64,000 nucleotides of DNA, taken from assembly GCF_010365285.1 (NCBI RefSeq), contig NZ_CP048286.1:5179501-5243500 (forward strand). Reading direction: 5' to 3'. Shown piece after piece: positions 19,001-25,938 of this stretch. The stretch comes from Paenibacillus rhizovicinus (GTDB lineage: Bacteria; Bacillota; Bacilli; Paenibacillales; Paenibacillaceae). The notes beneath the pieces are model-generated. The model was not told the origin of the DNA, made no database searches, and was given only the letters and a program-made list of their open reading frames with translations. Every line of letters begins with the position of its first letter. Position 1 is the first letter of the stretch. The position numbers and the translations under genes are program-made.

Positions 19001-19625
19001 CCGCATCGTAATCGGCCATCGTCCATGGCTCGTTCTGAATCGCGAAGAATTGGGGAAGAGGCAATCCTTTGCTTTGAATATACTTCATCATGTTCACGAT
19101 ATATTTCGCATACGTGTCCTCTTTGTCCACCCGAAGCGTAACGACGCCGCCATTGCCGTCTTTGTCGCCGGCGATCGGGAGGGTTTTCATGCCGACCGGC
19201 GGACTCCATACCGACATTTCGTAGGGCAGGTTCTTAGCGGCAAGCGCTTGAATCAGTTGGCATTTCTCGTCCATGTATTTGACATTCAAATTGCCTGCCC
19301 CGTCGCCGAGCATGATGTTGACGGGTACCCGGTCGATCGTAATGCCAAGACCCGGATCGGGATCGCCGTTGTTATTAACGCCGCCGAATACGGCGTTGAA
19401 TTCCGCCTTGTGTTCCGCTGAAGTGATCGCCCCGCCCCAGTAGGAATAGTCGTCGCCTCCGTTGATTCCCCAGCCTTTGACGGTCTGTTGGTCCTGGGCA
19501 GAAATTACGGCATCATAGACCTCCGGTGCCGATGCGCTGGCGATTCGCGGCGTATAGCCGTACGACAGCAGGATAGCGGCGCACGAGATCACGCCGGTCA
19601 CCTTTCTTAATGTCTTTCTTCTCAT
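13032..19625 (-). CDS. Giant cell-surface GH30-type glycosidase with CBM9-like, IPT and SLH domains
   Basis: A 2197-residue exported enzyme. Signal peptide is about residues 1-33 (cleavage near ASASA). A GH30-like catalytic domain spans about 40-500: Glu199 in AIQNEPW is the probable acid/base and Glu307 in LMTEYCP the nucleophile. Then bacterial Ig-like repeats (505-780), two CBM9-like domains (782-966 and 969-1136), two related beta-sandwich modules (1146-1322 and 1326-1505), three nearly identical IPT/TIG repeats (1508-1780), a linker domain, and three SLH repeats from about 2018 to the end that bind secondary cell-wall polymer. GH30 enzymes cut xylans, beta-1,6-glucans or galactans; the substrate is not resolved. 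AAAGGTGATC precedes the ATG. Stand-alone gene with a cre-like site upstream. Confidence 0.88.
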   Translation of the reverse strand: MRRKTLRKVTGVISCAAILLSYGYTPRIASASAPEVYDAVISAQDQQTVKGWGINGGDDYSYWGGAITSAEHKAEFNAVFGGVNNNGDPDPGLGITIDRVPVNIMLGDGAGNLNVKYMDEKCQLIQALAAKNLPYEMSVWSPPVGMKTLPIAGDKDGNGGVVTLRVDKEDTYAKYIVNMMKYIQSKGLPLPQFFAIQNEPWTMADYDAAYYTPQQYQRVVKKVRAALDATQGTATDVSAVTLLGPEDGYFSSTQFLGEDFSDLAKDPELDHAIGAFSTHSYDWGGTDIMSWVRATDKYPEKDKLMTEYCPIDLGDGEANDPLEMAVYTMQRFSNDMSAMKNNYWMYWDGTGGGTNFSNVNALTDHGTDDSGLTVGTPGKDYVRKSPLYYILQKVFTNVPAGSKVRTVTSNDPALTVAESNQKNVEDKVAFVNGDKTVVVLTNPTNTARLTNVSGLTGTSAKVYQTSTKDTDKPMNLAQQKNIANGKISMVSLAPFSVTVVVTSDADTAAPTVTFDQPGSSDAMDATHAVRDEQYELSGHLDEAGTIELSVNGSSVAVDQHDTDFSATVTLSPGMNTISTTATDQLGNTETVQNALALRYDPDYIGISLDQTDGYTNNADYTVSGFINASDGIVTINDDPVSVSPDAYAFQSTVTLHDGENTFTVNAADGKGHDAAPAILHVNLDQAAPDITVTSATTASRLVYVLKGSVSETAAVTINGSSVTVNPDQTFSQVVPVVEGPNTITVTATDRAGNVTTKAITIDCTPAKDGVIASGLAESPKTSTAPDVDGILDPNEGWVINNQVGKMISGMSDNDTTFGTMWDDDNLYVGVKVLDGSLQRNAAHDVWQDDSVEVYLDGSNSKAATYDKNDHQLTFGYSDSELGVGAGIAKKTAQSAIDGGYEMEFQIPWSSVGITKPAAGTSIGFDIGNNDNDNGGSGRDSVLMWNGTGDNYKDASKFGTLYLGNGAKTAVAEGPQAFITVDGNLNEPSWALNNAVSNPAAGHSDNAVTFGALSDDANLYVGVDVKDSNLQSNDGVELYLPDATGAIHQVAAGYDNQTLPSGGDLTGIQYHQFKTADGYSVELEIPWSDLDLTPTRDWSIPVEIVNNDDDGAGSAARLRWNGSDSALTDAASFGNLVLHGISIKEQTDTPTVEVPADLKDFTDEAADLTMVNDKSSHIEAINQTYFEGDHAAKFIQTTDGLKTPTEYVTYKSPEGDIYSFTINIGLFGDFASQSNFQVLGSVDGVNYQPIVFINSPDAQGVDAQGRPFWSSNLTPLVENLKVRYLKIVFPSPTTVINEQEGINHDQAYIGGVSFQYAPKPANIHTFIDNADDFTKLYDFTGKEVDDNGDLVLDGEGHPVGGLSNTIFFGGWEGADATDDAGNVTAIGDHDSGRFNPSANTTDASTYAVYKSPDGDITSFNVATTINDSAADKNKSQFTFYGSTDGQTYEPISVITTNVADYKSNHHYYTNTSVAMPSGIEYLKVVYPYPAQNWGIFLNQVAFDYVSAVTVPAVTGISPASGPVTGGTSVTISGTGFTGATGVMFGANEATSYTVNSDTSITATSPVGSGKVDVTVTTPAGTSAAVTGDSFTYLSNDDGSEITLPAVTGISPASGPVTGGTSVTISGTGFTGATGVMFGANAATSYTVNSDTSITANSPAGSGKVDVTVTTPAGTSATVTGDSFTYLSNDDGSEITLPAVTGISPASGPVTGGTSVTISGTGFTGATGVMFGTKAAASYTVNSDTSITAISPAGSGKVDVTITTPAGTSAAVAGDSFTYLPIDNGNTNNTGGGTPPANGGSSGSNDASNGNVIVTDKPALDSSTGTASVQITAAAVAGAFEKAAANGDGVKTVEVQVPKSDGAKAYQLTMPASLLTAGDSAQAINIKTDIATVTVPENMLTAEAPADAQNVSLIIAAGDKSTLAADIQAQIGDKPVIELRLLLDGKQTAWRNDSAPVTVGIPYAPTAEELKDPEHITIWYIDNSGKAVSIPSGKYDAATGMVTFSTTHFSEYAVVFVNKTFADIGNYGWAKKQIEVLASKGVINGTSAQTFSPAARITRADYLVLLVRTLGLSADFTDNFVDVNPEAYFYKEIGIAKKLGIATGVGDNSFNPEASISRQEMMTLTEKALRSLNQISQHGSAADLNKFADGSQVAAYAADSVAALLKEGLIEGDGDLIKPQANTTRAEAAVFLYRIYNLK
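14285..15110 (-). repeat. Three near-identical 279-bp repeats encoding IPT/TIG domains
   Basis: The marker TGACGGCCGG occurs at 14531, 14810 and 15089, giving an exact 279-bp (93-codon) period inside the giant glycosidase gene. The copies differ at only scattered bases, which points to recent duplication or ongoing gene conversion. Confidence 0.9.
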
Positions 19626-19729
19626 TCATGATCACCTTTCTGTTGTGAATTGTCCGGTGCGGATGCGCGCAACCGGCATTTAGCAATGAAGCATAGAGGG
19701 CCTTTCGACTAGAATGATTTCAACTTGAT

Positions 19730-19744
19730 TGTATTCGCTTTCAA
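19730..19744 (-). promoter_or_regulatory. Candidate cre (CcpA) site between the glycosidase and deacetylase genes
   Basis: Minus-strand TTGAAAGCGAATACA fits the degenerate cre consensus WTGNAANCGNWNNCW; it has one mismatch to the stricter palindromic form. It lies 105 bp before the glycosidase start and 160 bp before the deacetylase start, so it could serve either or both. Confidence 0.5.
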
Positions 19745-19901
19745 GAAGGGGTTTAATAAAAGAAACTATGATAACATTTAAATTTCTATCGGAAATCGGA
19801 TGGAGATGAGGATTGTGCTTGTAGAATACGGCATTGGGGAGTCATTAAGGACAGGTCTGTATACTTGTTGTCCGCATGAATCAGTTGCAGGAGGGAAATC
19901 G

Positions 19902-20795
19902 ATGATTGAAAAGTTAGGCTTTACAGCCAATGACCGATTGCTAATTATCAATGCAGACGATTTCGGAATAACGAAGGGAACTAACGAAGCGATTATTAAT
20001 TTGTTTGAAGATAACGCTATAACCTCCGCATCGATTATGATTCCTTGCTCAGATTCAAAGGAAGCTATGGAGATAAGCAAGCAAAAAGGCATAAAGAATA
20101 TTGGAATTCATCTTACACTAACAAGTGGTGAGTTGAGTCCTTATACACCGGCGTTCAATAAAAGGACATTGAATAGTTTAATCGCAGCAGATGGAAAATT
20201 TCACGCTGATGTTGCTTTACTAGAGAGAAATGCCGACGAGGATGAGGTTCGAATGGAAATGGAGGCTCAGATTCAAAGTGCAATCGTTAATGGCATTGAT
20301 CCAACCCATCTCGACAGCCATGCGGGGAGCGTTATGGGATTATTCACAGGTCGCGATTTTTTAGAAATGGCATTTGACTTATGTGAAAAATATTGCCTCC
20401 CATTTAATTTACCTAACAGGATCGTAGAACAGCCTTTTTTTAATATCGATCAACGGAGGTTGTTTCAAAAAAGGATCGCTTCGGCAAAAGATAGAAAAAT
20501 CGCATTAATTGATGATATAGTTTCTCTTCCGTATTGCTTGAATCCCGGAATAGCGTACAGCAAAATGAAGAATCAATTAGCCGAACTGTTAAGGAACATA
20601 AGACCTGGAATAACCCAACTGACTCTACATCCGTCTAAAATAACCGACCAGTTAAAAGCAATAACGAGCTGTTATACAGAAAGGGAAATGGAATATCGTC
20701 TGCTTAAGGATATCGATATGAAGCAATTAATGAACAGTGAGCGGATTAATCTTATATCGTGGAAAGAACTACGAGATTTACAAAGAAGCATGTAG
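19902..20795 (+). CDS. YdjC/ChbG-family carbohydrate deacetylase
   Basis: A 297-residue protein of the YdjC/ChbG family, which removes acetyl groups from chito-oligosaccharides and related sugars. LLIINADDFGITKGTNEAI carries the metal-binding Asp pair; GIHLTLTSG and THLDSHAG supply the His ligands; TLHPSK near the C-terminus is the last conserved block. GGAGGG lies 7 bp before the ATG at 19902; upstream codons in frame (from 19800) are unlikely to be translated. The gene is visibly AT-rich compared with all neighbours (about 40 percent GC in a line I counted), which suggests horizontal transfer. Confidence 0.85.
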   Translation: MIEKLGFTANDRLLIINADDFGITKGTNEAIINLFEDNAITSASIMIPCSDSKEAMEISKQKGIKNIGIHLTLTSGELSPYTPAFNKRTLNSLIAADGKFHADVALLERNADEDEVRMEMEAQIQSAIVNGIDPTHLDSHAGSVMGLFTGRDFLEMAFDLCEKYCLPFNLPNRIVEQPFFNIDQRRLFQKRIASAKDRKIALIDDIVSLPYCLNPGIAYSKMKNQLAELLRNIRPGITQLTLHPSKITDQLKAITSCYTEREMEYRLLKDIDMKQLMNSERINLISWKELRDLQRSM

Positions 20796-20838
20796 AACGA
20801 TGAGCGTAAATGACCGCTTTTTAGCTTGATTTAAACAA

Positions 20839-20864
20839 ATTGACGTGCCGATTGGCACGTCAAT
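20839..20864. terminator. Hairpin between convergent genes
   Basis: ATTGACGTGCC and GGCACGTCAAT form a perfect 11-bp stem around GATT. The T-rich side faces the minus-strand regulator gene; the plus side has no clear T-run. Confidence 0.65.
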
Positions 20865-20899
20865 ATGCTTGTCTTGTATTCCTTCTGCACGAAACAGAG

Positions 20900-22519
20900 C
20901 TACTCATTCAGATACAGCGAACGATGCTTTTGCGGATGCATGCCGGCGTATTTCTTGAACACGGTGCTGAAATAAGTCGCGTTCTCGAAGCCGACCATTT
21001 CGCTGACCTCCAGTATTTTCAGATCCGGAGATTTCAGCAGCTCCATAGCTGCTTCCATGCGCACTTTCGTAATATACTCGGTAATGCTCTCCCCCGTTTC
21101 TTGCTTGAAGATCAAGCTGATGTAGTTCGGCGATAGATAAACTTCTTCCGCAAGCTTCGTCAGGGAAATATGATTCATGTAGGTTTGTTCGATGATCGTC
21201 TTGATTTTGTGAATGGTCCGCGCATTTTTCTGGGAATGCTTCAGGGCGAAATGCGCGGTCAGCTTGCCGAAGAAGGCAAGCATAACCTCCTGCAGCTCCG
21301 CTGCTTCCCGCTTGCCGTAAATATCGTGGAACACGGAGGAATAATCCGGAACGATATGCCGGATGTTCTCGTCGAGCTCGAGCACGGCTTTGCCCGCCAC
21401 GTTGACAAGCTCGGCGCAGACGCTCTGGACGTATCCGACAGGCAAGCGCCTATTGTCGCACAGCGTATTGAAGATGAACCGGATTTTGGCTGCTGCCTGT
21501 TCCGAATCGCCGAGTTTGATGAGCCGGAGCAGATCCTGCTCCGCGTCGAAGAGCTGAGGGAACTCCACGGACCGGTCGTCCGATTGAAAATCCCCGATCG
21601 ACAGTACCGAATTTTTCCCCGTGTAGAACCGGTATTTGATGGCCGCCAGCGCCTCCTGATAGGAGTTGTAAATATCGGTGGCATTCCGTACGGGATTCCC
21701 GATTCCGCACGAAGAGGGCAGCTGCAGGAAGGAATGCACGCATTGAATCATCTCCCGGCAGACGTTCATTGGGCTGCGATCATCGCGCGCTGCGCTGCTG
21801 AACAGAATGACGTGCTCGTTTTCATTCATGAAGAAGGTGACGCAGCTCCCGCTTCGGGACACGATCTCCTCCAGCAAATTGTTGACCGAGAAGCTGAGCA
21901 GCTGTTTATTCGTTCCGCTGTAGCGTTCGACGGCTTTCTCGTAATCGTCGATTTGGAGCACGGCAGCCGTCCATGGTCCTTCCGTCGTGAACGGCAAAGC
22001 GAAGTAAGTCATCTTCTGCCGTACGCTTTCCTCGTCCTTCATCATGCCAAGCGTTAATTGCGTCAGAAATTTCTCGCGAAGCACGGGCATATTCTGATGC
22101 AGCTGCTGCTGCAGCTGTTCGGTCTGCGCTTCCCGGCCGCGCTCGGCGAGGATGGAAGCAACGACCTTGCGGAGCGTCTGCTGCAGCTCGGCGATCTTGA
22201 TCGGCTTCAGAATGTAACCGTCCGCGTTCAGGCTCAGCGCTGTCTTCGCGTAATTGAAATCTTCCGCGCCGCTTATGATAATGAGCCGAACGGGATTGCC
22301 CAGCTCTCTCAATTTGATCGCGGCTTCCAGCCCGTCCATCAGGGGCATGCGGATATCCGTCAGAAGGATATCGGGCTTCAGTTCGCGGCATCGCTCAACC
22401 GCTTCTTGGCCGTCCGCGGCATCCCCGATCACCTGAATGCCGAGCTCCTCCCAACGAACGACTTCCTTCAACCCTTCCCGCACGTTGTATTCGTCGTCAG
22501 CGATAATCATCGTTAGCAT
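20900..22519 (-). CDS. YesN-type response regulator (REC plus AraC-type HTH)
   Basis: A 539-residue regulator. The receiver domain (about 1-120) has IIADDEYNVREG, the phospho-acceptor Asp in LLTDIRMPLMDG, Ser in IIISGAEDF, and Lys in YILKPIK. A middle region of some 280 residues has no recognised domain. The last 100 residues are an AraC double HTH (SLTKLAEEVYLSPNYISLIF, then GFENATYFSTVFKKYAG). It overlaps the end of the kinase gene and is its cognate regulator. Three in-frame ATGs (22531, 22519, 22510) are possible; none has ideal spacing. By analogy it activates the divergent ABC operon at 24406. Confidence 0.9.
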   Translation of the reverse strand: MLTMIIADDEYNVREGLKEVVRWEELGIQVIGDAADGQEAVERCRELKPDILLTDIRMPLMDGLEAAIKLRELGNPVRLIIISGAEDFNYAKTALSLNADGYILKPIKIAELQQTLRKVVASILAERGREAQTEQLQQQLHQNMPVLREKFLTQLTLGMMKDEESVRQKMTYFALPFTTEGPWTAAVLQIDDYEKAVERYSGTNKQLLSFSVNNLLEEIVSRSGSCVTFFMNENEHVILFSSAARDDRSPMNVCREMIQCVHSFLQLPSSCGIGNPVRNATDIYNSYQEALAAIKYRFYTGKNSVLSIGDFQSDDRSVEFPQLFDAEQDLLRLIKLGDSEQAAAKIRFIFNTLCDNRRLPVGYVQSVCAELVNVAGKAVLELDENIRHIVPDYSSVFHDIYGKREAAELQEVMLAFFGKLTAHFALKHSQKNARTIHKIKTIIEQTYMNHISLTKLAEEVYLSPNYISLIFKQETGESITEYITKVRMEAAMELLKSPDLKILEVSEMVGFENATYFSTVFKKYAGMHPQKHRSLYLNE

Positions 22520-24326
22520 GGTCCTCTTCATCCTCCCAGGTTGTAACGGCCGGAATCGTCACGACGACGATAAGGCCTTGTCCGTCCCTTGCGTAATAAC
22601 GAATGCCCGCCTCGTTGCCGAATAACTGCTTAAGCCGCTGATTGACGTTTACCGTTCCGAAGGATTTATTCGTCCCGCTATTGTCGTCCAACATGGCGTT
22701 CAGCGCATTTACATCGGCGCCGATACCGTCATCGGCGATTTCGACATGTATCCACGCCCCGTTCATGCGTGCCCGGATATCGATGCAGCCTCTGCCGTGG
22801 CGCTTCTCTATGCCATGGATGATGGCGTTTTCAACTAGCGGCTGCAAAATCAGCTTCACCGTGTAATGACCGTAAACTTCCGGTTCGATCTGAAGCGAGT
22901 AGTCGAGCCGATCCTTGAATCGGAATTTCTGAATCGACAAGTAGCTCTCGACTTGGCGAATCTCTTCTTCGATCAGGATGATGCTTCTTCCTTTGCTGAG
23001 GCTGTACCGGAAAAAGTCGGACAGGCTCGTCACCATGTGACTGATGTCGGGCACGTCATGACGGAGCGCGATCCAGTTAATCGAGTCGAGCGTATTGTAC
23101 AGAAAATGCGGGTTAATCTGCGATTGGAGCGCTTTAAGCTCGGCTTCCTTCTTCTTGACTTCGCTGACGTACAATTTATTGATCAGTTCTTTGATCTGCA
23201 TTATCATTTTATTGTATTGACTAAACAAATAGGTAAACTCGTCTTTACGCGCGTATTGGATCTGAATGTCGAAATTTCCTTCTTGCGCGTAGGACATCGA
23301 CTTAATGAACTTGCGGATCGGATTCGTAATATTGTTCGACAGCACGAGCGCGATTCCGAAAGCCAGCGCCATGCATAGGGCAAGCACCGCGTACATCGCC
23401 CGCCGGAACGAGATCAGCTTGCCGTTCAGGTCGCTGGTCGGAGAGATGGAGACGGCCGTCCAGCCCAGCGAGTCGATCCGCCGGAAGGAGACGAGCTCGG
23501 ACAGTCCGCCGATGCGTTCGCCGAACGAGCCGATGTTGCTCTGGCTGTTCATTAACTTTTTGATATAGGGCGAATCCGCCATGCTCTCGCTGACTAACGA
23601 CAGGTCCGGGCTCACGATGACGTTCGCTTGGCTGTCGATGATGAAGACGGAACTATGGACGGAAGGTTTCAACTGGTCCAGCATGCTGTTGAAGTCGTTA
23701 ATATCCGCGTCGATCGTCAACAGGCCGACATAGGGAATAGCGACGTTCTTCAATCCGAACAGACGCTTGGCGAGCTTGATCGTGTAGACCGTGCCGGAGG
23801 ACGTAGTATTGATTTGCAATCCGATAACGGAATAACGGGCTTTGGGCGGCAAGTCGGTGTACCATTGCTTCGTTTCGATTTCGCTGATCGTGGATACGTT
23901 GCGAGAGAAATTATACTGAAAGTATTCGGGTCTGTTCAACATGTACAGCTTCGGCACGAATTGGGCATTGGGGCCGTTGGGTTTCGCATAGCTGTCGAGA
24001 ATTTTGTTCAAATTGGCCAGTTCGTTCACGAAGCCGATTTGGTCGGACGGAGGGTCCGCCGACAAAATATCGATCATGTCCGGATTCAGATAGATGGAGT
24101 TCGCCACGTCGCCCATTTCGTCGAACTTTTTGTTGATGACGATTTCCGTCATCGTTAAGTTTTTCTGTATGGAGGCGTTGATGTTGTTCGTGATCGTCTG
24201 GTACGACTCGTTGTAGATGGTCAGAGAAATAATCGAAGTCGGCAGGATAACCAGAACCAGGAAGTAGAGCAGCAATCGGTACTTCAGGTTGACGTTCGGC
24301 ATTAAGGATTCGAGCTTCCGGAGCAT
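22497..24326 (-). CDS. YesM-type sensor histidine kinase
   Basis: A 609-residue membrane kinase. TM1 is at about 15-37 (LLLYFLVLVILPTSIISL), followed by an extracytoplasmic sensor of about 250 residues, TM2 (MYAVLALCMALAFGIALVL), a HAMP-like segment, the phospho-acceptor His in QINPHFLYNTLDSINW, and a HATPase domain with N-box VENAIIHGIEKRHGRG and G-box ADDGIGAD. The ATG at 24326 with GGAAGG upstream is chosen; the frame remains open for 115 more codons, but that part runs through the divergent promoter and gene. It is cotranscribed with the response regulator and probably senses an oligosaccharide directly or through a binding protein. Confidence 0.92.
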   Translation of the reverse strand: MLRKLESLMPNVNLKYRLLLYFLVLVILPTSIISLTIYNESYQTITNNINASIQKNLTMTEIVINKKFDEMGDVANSIYLNPDMIDILSADPPSDQIGFVNELANLNKILDSYAKPNGPNAQFVPKLYMLNRPEYFQYNFSRNVSTISEIETKQWYTDLPPKARYSVIGLQINTTSSGTVYTIKLAKRLFGLKNVAIPYVGLLTIDADINDFNSMLDQLKPSVHSSVFIIDSQANVIVSPDLSLVSESMADSPYIKKLMNSQSNIGSFGERIGGLSELVSFRRIDSLGWTAVSISPTSDLNGKLISFRRAMYAVLALCMALAFGIALVLSNNITNPIRKFIKSMSYAQEGNFDIQIQYARKDEFTYLFSQYNKMIMQIKELINKLYVSEVKKKEAELKALQSQINPHFLYNTLDSINWIALRHDVPDISHMVTSLSDFFRYSLSKGRSIILIEEEIRQVESYLSIQKFRFKDRLDYSLQIEPEVYGHYTVKLILQPLVENAIIHGIEKRHGRGCIDIRARMNGAWIHVEIADDGIGADVNALNAMLDDNSGTNKSFGTVNVNQRLKQLFGNEAGIRYYARDGQGLIVVVTIPAVTTWEDEEDHANDDYR

Positions 24327-24405
24327 GGCTGCAGCCTTCCTTTCGATGCTGGAGAAGACAATTGCGGAATGATTCGTATTTTTAACATTATAAGGGGATA
24401 GGGAT

Positions 24406-25827
24406 ATGATGAAAAGCACTCTCTCGCTTTCGGCGGCGATTTTTGTATGCATGTGGTTGTCGGGCTGCACGGACGCCAATAGCCAGCAAGCGGAGAACGC
24501 CGACAAGGCGTTCAAGCCGCAAGTGAAAATCAAGTTAGGCGTGCAGTCCTCCGCGGCGACGAAGGACCTGGAGAGGCAGCTGGATGATTTTAACGCGAAC
24601 CATGCTGCGTACAAAGTCGAGCTGATGCCCTTGCCGACCGATGGATACGACGAGACGCTTAATATGCTCATGACGTCTGGACAAGCTCCCGACGTGTTCC
24701 AGATTGGAACGGATTGGCTGACGACGTATGTCTATAAAAACTGGCTTCAAGACTTGTCCGAGATCGTAGACGGCAAGATCAGCGAGCATTTTCCGCGTTG
24801 GGCAGCCGAATATACGAAGGAAAACGAACACTACTACGCGGTTCCGTCCAGCATGATGACGCTGCGTCTTGTGTACAACAAAGATTTGCTGAAAGCAGGA
24901 ACTGGCTGCCTGGAAGGGAAGCCGCCGGCCACGCTCGATGAGTTGCGCGTCTGCGCCGATTCCATTACGAAAGCGGGAACAGGTTATCGGAAATACGGGT
25001 TTGCGCTTCCGGCGGGCGAAGATTGGGCCGGCTTCATACAGCCGCTCGAGCTGGCGAATACGTACAGCGGCATCGACTACTATGATTTTGCGCATGGCCG
25101 GTACGATTTCACCGTCTACCGTCCTTGGTTTGAAACGATATTGGCGATGAAGCGGGAGGGAGGCTTGTTTCCCGGCGAAATATCGCTGAAGAGCGACACG
25201 GCCTTGACGCAATTCGCCCAGGGCAATATCGGCATGATGTATATGAGCAACCGGGATTTCGCGCAGTTCAGCGCGATGGATGCGCATGCCTTTCAATGGG
25301 GAGTCGCGATGCCTCCGCTGCTGGATGCATCCCTCAAAGGCAAGGGCGCACTGATCATTTATCCTGATCCGCCGTTCGTCATCAATGCCTTTTCGGAGCA
25401 TAAGCAGGAAGCCGCGGAGCTGTGGGAGTTTTTGCAATCTCCGTCGTTCCTTGGCGCCTTATACAAGCAGGGTAACTTGATTCCGACGCGTCAGGACGTG
25501 ACGGGCGATTCCGGAAATCAGCCTTTGCTGCCCGAATTCGAAGCGTTCCTGCCTGGATCGGAGGAATCGCCATACCCGCAAGAGCCCAAGTTTATTTTGC
25601 AGGATGCGCCATCTTCGAGCGGTCCCAAGAACATAGGCGATTCGCTGCGGATGAAAGTCTACAGGCAAATCGTAGAGGGCGTAGAGAAGCCGGAAGCGGC
25701 CTTGGAAGCGTTAACGGAGCTGTATAACAAGTCGCTTAACGAAGCTAAAACCGCCAAATTGATCAATATTGACCACTATGTGTTTCCTTCGTTCGACCCG
25801 CTGCATCCGCTTTTGGAAAATCAATAG
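24406..25827 (+). CDS. Extracellular solute-binding lipoprotein (family 1 type)
   Basis: A 473-residue lipoprotein. The lipobox LSGC (Cys about 22) follows a short hydrophobic signal. The mature part is a typical sugar-binding fold: VKIKLGVQSS strand, APDVFQIGTDWL, AVPSSMMTLRLVYNKDLL, and FAQGNIGMMYMSN. It lies first in the operon, divergent from the YesM/YesN pair, and is followed by a second binding protein. It may be the main substrate receptor or an accessory sensor for the kinase; sequence cannot decide. A GGGGATAGGG ribosome site precedes the ATG. Confidence 0.88.
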   Translation: MMKSTLSLSAAIFVCMWLSGCTDANSQQAENADKAFKPQVKIKLGVQSSAATKDLERQLDDFNANHAAYKVELMPLPTDGYDETLNMLMTSGQAPDVFQIGTDWLTTYVYKNWLQDLSEIVDGKISEHFPRWAAEYTKENEHYYAVPSSMMTLRLVYNKDLLKAGTGCLEGKPPATLDELRVCADSITKAGTGYRKYGFALPAGEDWAGFIQPLELANTYSGIDYYDFAHGRYDFTVYRPWFETILAMKREGGLFPGEISLKSDTALTQFAQGNIGMMYMSNRDFAQFSAMDAHAFQWGVAMPPLLDASLKGKGALIIYPDPPFVINAFSEHKQEAAELWEFLQSPSFLGALYKQGNLIPTRQDVTGDSGNQPLLPEFEAFLPGSEESPYPQEPKFILQDAPSSSGPKNIGDSLRMKVYRQIVEGVEKPEAALEALTELYNKSLNEAKTAKLINIDHYVFPSFDPLHPLLENQ

Positions 25828-25938
25828 AATTTTGAATGCCGCCGTAGATTATTTTATTTAGCTTGTTGATGGATGCCTCTACAATAGGGACTGTGCAAGA
25901 CGCGAAGAAGACTACGAAGATTGATGAGGGGGATTTCC

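Noticed and set aside
18363-19421. 352-codon ORF antisense to the giant glycosidase
   Set aside because: It is a mirror frame of a gene with clear GH30 motifs; no ribosome site or family match.
24327-24671. N-terminal extension of the YesM kinase
   Set aside because: It crosses the divergent promoter and the start of the binding-protein gene, and the ATG at 24326 has a good ribosome site just before TM1.
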